Assembly (NCBI RefSeq): GCF_025399835.1
Contig: NZ_JAODVR010000001.1
Coordinates: 1,488,001 to 1,552,000 of the forward strand
Direction: 5' to 3'
DNA: 64,000 nucleotides
From: Haloarchaeobius sp. HME9146
Lineage (GTDB): Archaea > Halobacteriota > Halobacteria > Halobacteriales > Natrialbaceae
This document shows, in pieces, positions 58,639 to 64,000 of this stretch; the stretch's first letter is position 1, and every line of letters begins with the position of its first letter. The position numbers and the translations under genes were made by a program. The notes beneath the pieces were generated by a model. The model ran no database searches and was not told the origin of the DNA. It worked only from the letters and a program-made list of their open reading frames with translations.

Positions 58639-59064
58639 TCAGAGGAACACCGTAATCCCGTACAGGCCCACGGCGAGCCCGACGCTGGCGAACAAGACTC
58701 CCCGCATCGCGCCACCGGCCGGCGACTTGACGCTGTCGTCGTGTTTCGACCACGTATCGAACCGGCCGACGGTCTGTTCGGGGAACTGTATCATCGCGCT
58801 CCCGACGTAGATGGGGCCGAGGCTGAGCGGCGCGACGAGCAGGAGAGCGAACGCGCTGACAGTGGGACCTGCTCCCTGCAGGTAGGCGAAGCTCGCCGGC
58901 GCAGTGATGATGCCGACGGCCACGAGCTTCCAGCCTCTGACGAGGCGCTCGTCGTAGGCCTCTTCCGCGTCCTCGTCGTGGTCGAGACCGAGTGGATGTC
59001 CGTCGTCGTCTCCTGAACCCGTGGTCTTGGCGGACTCGGGCTCGTCACCGGTCGCTGCGGGCAT
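58639..59064 (-). CDS. three-TM membrane protein
   Basis: A 141-residue protein with a strongly acidic N-terminus of about 42 residues (Asp/Glu/Ser/Gly) and hydrophobic segments near 46-62, 67-90 and 121-139. No recognised family. It is the last gene on a run of minus-strand genes (ABC exporter, egsA) and lies 48 bases after egsA, so it may be cotranscribed. Confidence 0.65.
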   Translation of the reverse strand: MPAATGDEPESAKTTGSGDDDGHPLGLDHDEDAEEAYDERLVRGWKLVAVGIITAPASFAYLQGAGPTVSAFALLLVAPLSLGPIYVGSAMIQFPEQTVGRFDTWSKHDDSVKSPAGGAMRGVLFASVGLAVGLYGITVFL

Positions 59065-59112
59065 AGATTGAACGATGAAACGGTTCGTACAAAAGTCGTC
59101 TGGCCGGGCGGC

Positions 59113-60171
59113 TCAGATGACGCCCGTCTTCGTGGCGACCTCGCGGGCGGCGCGCTCGTTCATCCCGTCGCCCAGGATGGTGTAGCGGTCGCGGATGGTG
59201 TGGCAGGTGGTGAGCGCCTCGATGACCGTGTCGGCGTCGATGCCGAGTTCGCGGGCGGTCGTCGGCGCGTCGATGCTGCGGAGCGCGTCGCGGATGTCCG
59301 TCCAGATGCCGCGGTCGCCCTCGTGCAGGTACGCGGTCATGATGGAGCCGACGCCGACCTGGTGGCCGTGGAGGGCCGGGTCGGGCGCGATGCGGTCGAG
59401 CTGGTGGGAGAACAGGTGTTCTGCTCCCGATGCGGGGCGCGAGGAGCCGGCGATGGACATCGCGACGCCGGAGGAGACGAGCGCCTTCGTGACGACCCAG
59501 GCGGACTCCTCGAGGCCGGGTTTGACGAGGTCGGCGTTGTCGACCAGGATCTCCGCGGTCATCTCCGAGAGCGCGGCCGCGTACTCGGAGTACTCCACGT
59601 TCTTCAGTCGGTTCGCGAGTCGCCAGTCCATCACGGCGGTGTAGTTCGAGATGATGTCGGCACAGCCCGCGGTCGTCAGCTCCCAGGGGGCCTCGGCGAG
59701 GAGTTCGGTGTCCGCGATGACCGCCAGCGGCGGGTCCGCGGCGACCGAGTGCCGGGTGTCGCCTTCGGGGACCGACCCGCGCCCGGAGACGATACCGTCG
59801 TGGCTCGCCGCGGTCGGAACCGAGACGAAGCCACGGCCGATGTGGTCGGCGGCCATCTTCGCGATGTCGATGGCCTTGCCGCCGCCGACGCCGAGCAGGA
59901 ATCCGGCGTCTATCTCCTCAGCAGCCTCGATGACGCGCTCGACCGCCTCGAAACTCGCCGTGTCGACGACGACGGTTTCGGCGTCCAGCCCGCGCTCGGC
60001 GAACTGCTCGATGATGGCCTCACCCGCTATCTTGCGGGGCGTCGGGCTCGTGACGATGAGCGGTCGCCCGTGCAAGTGGAGCTCCTCGACGGCCTCGACC
60101 GTCTGGTCGAGGACGCCGTGGCCCACCACGACGTTCCGTGGCAGCCGGATCCAGGTGGATTTGGTGAACAT
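59113..60171 (-). CDS. egsA: sn-glycerol-1-phosphate dehydrogenase
   Basis: Makes sn-glycerol-1-phosphate from dihydroxyacetone phosphate with NAD(P)H; this sets the archaeal lipid stereochemistry. 352 residues, iron-containing alcohol dehydrogenase-like fold with zinc. Cofactor loop VGGGKAIDIAKMAA (about 95-108), VSVPTAASHDGIVSGRGSV (trimmed, about 115-133), and metal ligands Asp in GCADIISNY (about 169-177), His in SGAEHLFSH (about 248-256) and His in LHGHQVGVG. The family length and start (MFTKSTWIRLPRNVVVG, trimmed) are normal. It lies downstream of the ABC exporter. Confidence 0.95.
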   Translation of the reverse strand: MFTKSTWIRLPRNVVVGHGVLDQTVEAVEELHLHGRPLIVTSPTPRKIAGEAIIEQFAERGLDAETVVVDTASFEAVERVIEAAEEIDAGFLLGVGGGKAIDIAKMAADHIGRGFVSVPTAASHDGIVSGRGSVPEGDTRHSVAADPPLAVIADTELLAEAPWELTTAGCADIISNYTAVMDWRLANRLKNVEYSEYAAALSEMTAEILVDNADLVKPGLEESAWVVTKALVSSGVAMSIAGSSRPASGAEHLFSHQLDRIAPDPALHGHQVGVGSIMTAYLHEGDRGIWTDIRDALRSIDAPTTARELGIDADTVIEALTTCHTIRDRYTILGDGMNERAAREVATKTGVI

Positions 60172-60221
60172 ACGTGACAGTCATCGGGGGGACAGGAAAC
60201 TCTTTTTCGTCTGCGCCGGGC

Positions 60222-61277
60222 TCAGTCGACTGACTCTTTCAGGTCGAGGTCCTCCTCGTACCCCTCCTCGTCGCCCTGCTTGCGGGCCGGGTCGTCCGCG
60301 GGGTCGTCGAACTGCAGTTCGAGGTCCTCGTGGTATCGGTCATCCGCCCCCGTCTCGGTCGACACCGCCGCGTCCGGGAAGTGGACGTAGTAGTTGAACA
60401 GGTCCGAGACGCGGGGCTGTTCGACCGTCGCCGTGGCCAGCGACGCGGCTGGCAGCAACTGCTCGACGGTCGCGGGGGCCACGCCCTCGGCCAGGAACCC
60501 ACGGCGCTCCGCGCCCGCCTCCAGTAGTTTGCCGTCCCGGACCAGGTCCCGGAGTTCGTCGACCTGTCCGTCGGCCTGGAGCAGGTCGAACACCTCGCTG
60601 AGGCCACCCTCGACGCGGACCACGGGCGGCACGTCGTCGAGGAGTTCGGTCGGGCTCGCGCGGGCGACGACGCCACCGTCCCGGAGGAAGGCGAGGTCGT
60701 CGGCGGCCGACGCGTCGACTGGGCGGTGACTGGTCAGCACCACGGTCCGCCCCTCGGCCCGTAGCTCCCGGAGTATCGTGTGCAACCGGTCGACGGCGGC
60801 GAGGTCGAGTTCGGCCGTCGGCTCGTCGAGCAGGTACAACTGGACGTCGGCCGACAGCGTGATGAGCAGGTCGAGCTTCTTTCGCATCCCCTTCGAGTAC
60901 TCGTGGACGGGCCGGTCGAGCGCGTCCGCGATGTCGAGCGTCTCGGCGAAGTCGCGCCACCGGTCGGTCCAGCGCGGGTGGAGGTCGGCGTGGAACGCGA
61001 GGTTCTCGCGACCGGTCAGTGCCGGGTCGCTCAGGCCGTCGTCCAGCATGAACCGGAACCGGTGGCGCACGTCCCGGGGCGCGTGGCCGAACAGACTCGC
61101 ACCACCCTCGTCGGGGCGGAGACTCCCGGCGAGACAGGACAACAGCACGGTCTTGCCGACCCCGTTCGGGCCCATGACCACGGATATCTTGGCTTCCTCG
61201 ACGCCGAGGTCGATTCCATCGAGGACCGGTTCGCCGCCGAGGCGGACCGTCACGTCCGAGGCGTCGACGACCCACAT
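60222..61277 (-). CDS. ABC transporter ATP-binding protein with long C-terminal extension
   Basis: A 351-residue ATPase: Walker A GPNGVGKT (36-43), signature EYSKGMRKKLD (about 125-135, the SKGM form seen in ABC-2 exporters), Walker B LYLLDEPTAELD (about 146-157) and switch His in LTSHRPVD. Beyond about residue 215 there is an extension of about 130 residues with acidic segments and no known motif, longer than the usual ABC-2 ATPase tail. ATG 61277 starts two bases after the permease stop; an upstream GTG (61289) overlaps it. Confidence 0.88.
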   Translation of the reverse strand: MWVVDASDVTVRLGGEPVLDGIDLGVEEAKISVVMGPNGVGKTVLLSCLAGSLRPDEGGASLFGHAPRDVRHRFRFMLDDGLSDPALTGRENLAFHADLHPRWTDRWRDFAETLDIADALDRPVHEYSKGMRKKLDLLITLSADVQLYLLDEPTAELDLAAVDRLHTILRELRAEGRTVVLTSHRPVDASAADDLAFLRDGGVVARASPTELLDDVPPVVRVEGGLSEVFDLLQADGQVDELRDLVRDGKLLEAGAERRGFLAEGVAPATVEQLLPAASLATATVEQPRVSDLFNYYVHFPDAAVSTETGADDRYHEDLELQFDDPADDPARKQGDEEGYEEDLDLKESVD

Positions 61278-61278
61278 C

Positions 61279-62142
61279 TCAGCGACCACCCCTGTCGTAG
61301 ATGGACCGGGTGGCGACAGCCACGCCGAGCCCGTAGCCGAGTCCGCCCCAGCCCAGCACGGTCGCGAGGGCCACCGCCGCGCCAGGCGGTTGCGGGTCGG
61401 ACGGGAGTGGGGTGCCGATGAGGTGGGACGTGATGGTCCGCGTCCCGACCGTGTTCGGCACGATGTTCAGCAGGTGCCGGGCCTGCTCGGGGAGCAACGA
61501 CGGCACGCCGCCGTTGAAGCCGCTGAAGAAGAACCAGACGAGGAGTCCGACGGTGCCCACCGCGACGACGTACTCGCGCCGCCGGACGACCTCGGCGAGG
61601 ACGACGCTCACGCCGGCGCTCGTGAGGCAGACGCCGAGCAGACAGCCAAGGACGACCGGAACCGCGAGCGGCCCTGCGACCGGGTAGAGCGCGCCATCGA
61701 CCAGACTGATGGCGACGATGGTGCAGAAGGACGCAATCGAGAACGCGAACGTCGCGAGGAAGCGGCCGGTCAGGTCGGCCGACGGCGACACCGGGAGCGT
61801 CCGGAGCATCCGGTAGCGTCGCTCGGTTCGGTCCGCCGAGAGGCGGGTCCCGAGGACGATGAGCGAGACCGACATCGCGCCGAAGACGCCGATGGAGATG
61901 GCGGTCCCTGCCTTCGCGTACCCCAGTTCCTGGGCCGGGTTCGACGCGTCTGCGGGTGCGGAGATGAACGTTAGACTCGTCATGACGTACCAGAATGCGG
62001 GCCAGACGAACGCCCAGAACAGCGCGGACCGGTCCCGGACGATTGTCCGGGTCGACCGGACGGCGAAACTTCGAACCTGCTGGGGCCACGGGACCGACTC
62101 AGCGTCGGTGTGCCGGCGCGAGGTGTCTGTCTCCGTGGCCAT
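61279..62142 (-). CDS. ABC-2 type permease
   Basis: A 287-residue membrane subunit. A basic N-terminus with QQVRSFAVRSTRTIVRDRSALFW (trimmed) leads into the first TM helix (about 40-60), and further segments lie at 84-105, 130-155, 162-190, 200-220 and 255-275. The cytoplasmic loop with LSADRTERRYRMLRTLPVSP (about 106-125) is the coupling helix typical of ABC-2 permeases. Directly upstream of its ATPase gene; substrate unknown. Confidence 0.85.
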   Translation of the reverse strand: MATETDTSRRHTDAESVPWPQQVRSFAVRSTRTIVRDRSALFWAFVWPAFWYVMTSLTFISAPADASNPAQELGYAKAGTAISIGVFGAMSVSLIVLGTRLSADRTERRYRMLRTLPVSPSADLTGRFLATFAFSIASFCTIVAISLVDGALYPVAGPLAVPVVLGCLLGVCLTSAGVSVVLAEVVRRREYVVAVGTVGLLVWFFFSGFNGGVPSLLPEQARHLLNIVPNTVGTRTITSHLIGTPLPSDPQPPGAAVALATVLGWGGLGYGLGVAVATRSIYDRGGR

Positions 62143-62203
62143 CGTGGGAGGTTGTTACTACACTACATCTTTCGCGCTGAATAAATCTATCTGCCGATTC
62201 GGC

Positions 62204-62416
62204 TCAGGCGGGGTAGCCGATGAAGAACCGCTTCTCGGCGAGCAGACCGTCCTCGGTCTCGACCGTGAGGACCAGCCAGTTCCCGTCGTCGGAGTACTCG
62301 TAGTCGACGTAGTCGTCCGGCCCGTACTCGACGACGTGGCCGGCGTCGTCGTCCGCCACGCGGAAGGTGGGATTCTCGTCCGGGCCGGTGGGTGGGTCAG
62401 GTTGCTCGAGCGCCAT
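62204..62416 (-). CDS. small acidic beta-rich protein
   Basis: A 70-residue acidic protein: EQPDPPTGPDENPTFRV, then strands VVEYGPDDYVDYEYSDDGNW and LVLTVETEDG..RFFIGYP. The start at 62416 (MALEQPDP) excludes an Arg-rich upstream extension. It resembles a small OB- or tudor-like barrel but was not recognised. It is just upstream of the ABC-2 permease gene on the same strand (61 bases). Confidence 0.6.
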   Translation of the reverse strand: MALEQPDPPTGPDENPTFRVADDDAGHVVEYGPDDYVDYEYSDDGNWLVLTVETEDGLLAEKRFFIGYPA

Positions 62417-62478
62417 GCGAGTGATTGGCACTGTGCCGGTATAGCCACTGTCGCCGGCGTGGTGAGGTGTCAGTGCCG

Positions 62479-63468
62479 TCACAGCGTGTCCAGCACGCCC
62501 AGCACGCGCTCTTCGTTCTCGCGGCCGGGGTCGTGCTCGCTGCCATCGCGGTCGGAATCCAGGTGGTCGTCGACGGCACGCTGCATCGCGTCTTCGAGGG
62601 GGGTCGACTCCCAGCCGAGGGAGGCGAGTTTGTTCGTATCGAGCACGTGCGGGTAGTCGCGATACAGGATGTAGTCCTCGCCCGAGAGGTCGCCGATGGA
62701 CAACTCGCGCTCGGAAGCGTGGACGACCTCCACACTCGTATCGAGACAGTCCGCCACGAGGTCGACCATCTCCTCCAGCGTCACGAGCCGCTGGTCGCCG
62801 ACGTTGTACACCTCGCCCGCCTCGCCCTCCTCGGCGACGATGCGCAGTGCTGCGGCCACGTCCTCGACGTAGGCACGGTGCCAGACGTTCGTGCCGTCGC
62901 CCGGGATGACGATTCGGTCGTACTCGTTCACCCGCGAAATCCAGAAGTCGAGGCGCTCGGAGTAGTCGTGCGGGCCGTAGACGATGCAAGGACGGACGGA
63001 CATCGCGTTGACGCCGTCCTCGGCGGCGGCGAACACCGCGCGGTCGCCCTCGGCCTTACGGTTCCCGTACGTCTCGTCGGAGTCGTCTTTCGCCTGCTCG
63101 TCAGTACACTCGCGCATCGGGGTGACGCCCTCGCGCTTTGGAATCTCCTCTCGCCCGTAGGCGTCGCCCGAGGAGATGTAGACGTAGGCGTCGGCGTCCG
63201 AGAAGACCCGACAGGCCATGCGCACCTCACGGGGCTTGTATGCCACGCAATCGATGACGACGTCCGGGTCGACTGCATGGGCGGCCGACGCGAGGTCGCC
63301 GTCGTCGGTGCGGTCGCCCTCGACGTGGGTCACGCGGTCGTCGTCCGCGAAGGGGTTCTCGTGGTTGCCGCGGTTGAAGATGGTGACCTCGTAGTCGTGT
63401 TCGAGGAGTTCCGAGACGGTGTGGCGGCCGATGAAGCGGGTCCCGCCGATGACCATCGCTGTGTCCAT
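62479..63468 (-). CDS. NAD-dependent epimerase/dehydratase (extended SDR)
   Basis: A 329-residue extended SDR. Cofactor loop GGTRFIG (8-14), RGNHENP (33-39), ISSGDAYG (about 97-104), and the catalytic YGNRKAEGD (about 138-146) with Tyr and Lys, so this enzyme should be active, in contrast to the SDR at 26117. Family members act on nucleotide sugars; an atypical group is RNA-binding. Substrate unknown. Single gene between the small acidic protein and the small paralogue at 63604. Confidence 0.85.
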   Translation of the reverse strand: MDTAMVIGGTRFIGRHTVSELLEHDYEVTIFNRGNHENPFADDDRVTHVEGDRTDDGDLASAAHAVDPDVVIDCVAYKPREVRMACRVFSDADAYVYISSGDAYGREEIPKREGVTPMRECTDEQAKDDSDETYGNRKAEGDRAVFAAAEDGVNAMSVRPCIVYGPHDYSERLDFWISRVNEYDRIVIPGDGTNVWHRAYVEDVAAALRIVAEEGEAGEVYNVGDQRLVTLEEMVDLVADCLDTSVEVVHASERELSIGDLSGEDYILYRDYPHVLDTNKLASLGWESTPLEDAMQRAVDDHLDSDRDGSEHDPGRENEERVLGVLDTL

Positions 63469-63603
63469 GCTCGGGGCGAAGGGAGCAGCGTGAAAAACCG
63501 TGGTGGTTGTGGTCGACAGTCGAGCCGAGGGCGCTGTGTCGAAGCCCTCGTTGTCACTGGACAGTCACAGGTTGTTCGAGCGTCGTGACCAGGGTCGAAC
63601 GGA

Positions 63604-63786
63604 TTACTCCTGCCGGAGCCGGTCAGAGAGCTCGACGATCTCGACGTCCCAACCGGCCTCACCGTTCGCTCCTTCGACTTCCCAGCCGCCTTCGAGTGCT
63701 ACCCCGCTGTCGTTGGCCCGCCGTACGAGGGCTACCAATTCCTCGTGAAACTGCTGTTCGGGACCGGTTGTATCACTGTCCGTCAT
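63604..63786 (-). CDS. 60-residue acidic protein, paralogue of the 23873 gene
   Basis: MTDSDTTGPEQQFHEELVALV... shares the pattern F-x2-EL-x2-L-(I/V)-R-x4-(T/S)-G-(L/V)-x-LEGG-(Y/W) and a final strand (VEIVEL) with the protein at 23873-24052. The start at 63786 was chosen because both proteins then have the same length. The region upstream (63787-63890) is AT-richer than the average window (ttacagaaataacc). Function unknown; two small copies in one window suggest a multigene family. Confidence 0.65.
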   Translation of the reverse strand: MTDSDTTGPEQQFHEELVALVRRANDSGVALEGGWEVEGANGEAGWDVEIVELSDRLRQE

Positions 63787-64000
63787 TTTGTACACTCTAC
63801 GTCGTGTGCCTTGAGGTAGGGTAGCACACGATAAAGGTGTGTTGTGACTTCCCGAGTTACAGAAATAACCGGCGGCTATCGTCCCGTTAGAGAATGTCCA
63901 CCCCACTGTCTGGCCTGTGCGCCGAGACCGTTCACCCGGGAGAGCTCACTCGGAAGACCTGTTCCCCGACCGCCACGACTTGAGTACCGGCAGATACGTC

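Noticed and set aside
63894-63983. A 29-residue open frame near the right edge
   Set aside because: Too short, no homologous pattern and no promoter-like sequence; the last 210 bases were left without a gene.
1-64000. tRNA, rRNA, CRISPR and insertion-sequence signatures
   Set aside because: Reading both strands gave no tRNA-like cloverleaf, no regularly spaced repeats and no transposase; the two intergenic repeat copies lack terminal inverted repeats and target duplications.

Overview
The window is a stretch of chromosome from a haloarchaeon (class Halobacteria). The DNA is GC-rich and the predicted proteins are strongly acidic. Several gene types point the same way: NADP-type glucose dehydrogenase next to the regulator GfcR, halocyanin-like copper proteins, Tat-exported lipoproteins (RRRFL...C), a PGF-CTERM surface protein, glycerol-1-phosphate dehydrogenase and geranylgeranyl reductase for archaeal ether lipids, TFS and NAC, and the haloarchaeal gene fusions FolC-FolP and PurN-PurH. 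The genus cannot be fixed from the sequence. No rRNA, tRNA, CRISPR array, insertion sequence or prophage was seen. This is mostly housekeeping chromosome with several regulatory and accessory curiosities.

Layout. 1-7.0 kb: sugar catabolism (a KDG-aldolase-like DHDPS-family protein, gdh, gfcR), a HAD phosphatase, a PQQ-propeller lipoprotein and a monothiol glutaredoxin. 7.0-11.6 kb: an aldo/keto reductase, small membrane proteins and transcription factor S. 11.7-14.1 kb: a DUF5797 winged-helix protein, an Nmad3-like protein and a convergent DUF5787 protein that looks like a PD-(D/E)XK nuclease with a C-terminal Cys cluster; this is the best candidate for an undescribed system. 14.2-25 kb: Nudix hydrolase, an S10-like protein, BrkB, an AbgA-like hydrolase, halocyanin, geranylgeranyl reductase, 2Fe-2S ferredoxin, AAC(3)-type acetyltransferase, rhodanese-metallo-beta-lactamase fusion and rubrerythrin-like protein. 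25-29.4 kb: NAC, TrmI, a degenerate SDR, a PUA protein, a NYN nuclease and HtpX.

29.7-35.5 kb is a tightly overlapped lysine operon, dapA-dapB-dapD-lysA-dapF-dapE (succinylase route). 35.5-41 kb holds the PGF-CTERM protein, an ABC exporter with its TetR regulator (a palindrome lies over its promoter) and a phosphotransferase. 41.3-44.6 kb holds an NDH-2-like flavoprotein with a fused membrane domain, coupled to a membrane protein built from repeats of what looks like the same unit. 44.6-47.8 kb has divergent purB and purNH around a perfect inverted repeat. 49.7-51.5 kb has two paralogous Tat lipoproteins, each with a TTTCAG-type palindrome upstream. 51.8-54.2 kb is folCP. 54.4-62.2 kb holds methyltransferases, a glycosyltransferase, an S9 peptidase, egsA and a second ABC exporter. 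The window ends with an SDR and a 60-residue protein whose paralogue lies at 23.9 kb.

Two copies of a roughly 210-base non-coding repeat, each with a strong hairpin, lie in the same orientation at 8.6 and 47.8 kb. Family names rest on motif recognition by eye; no database search was possible.
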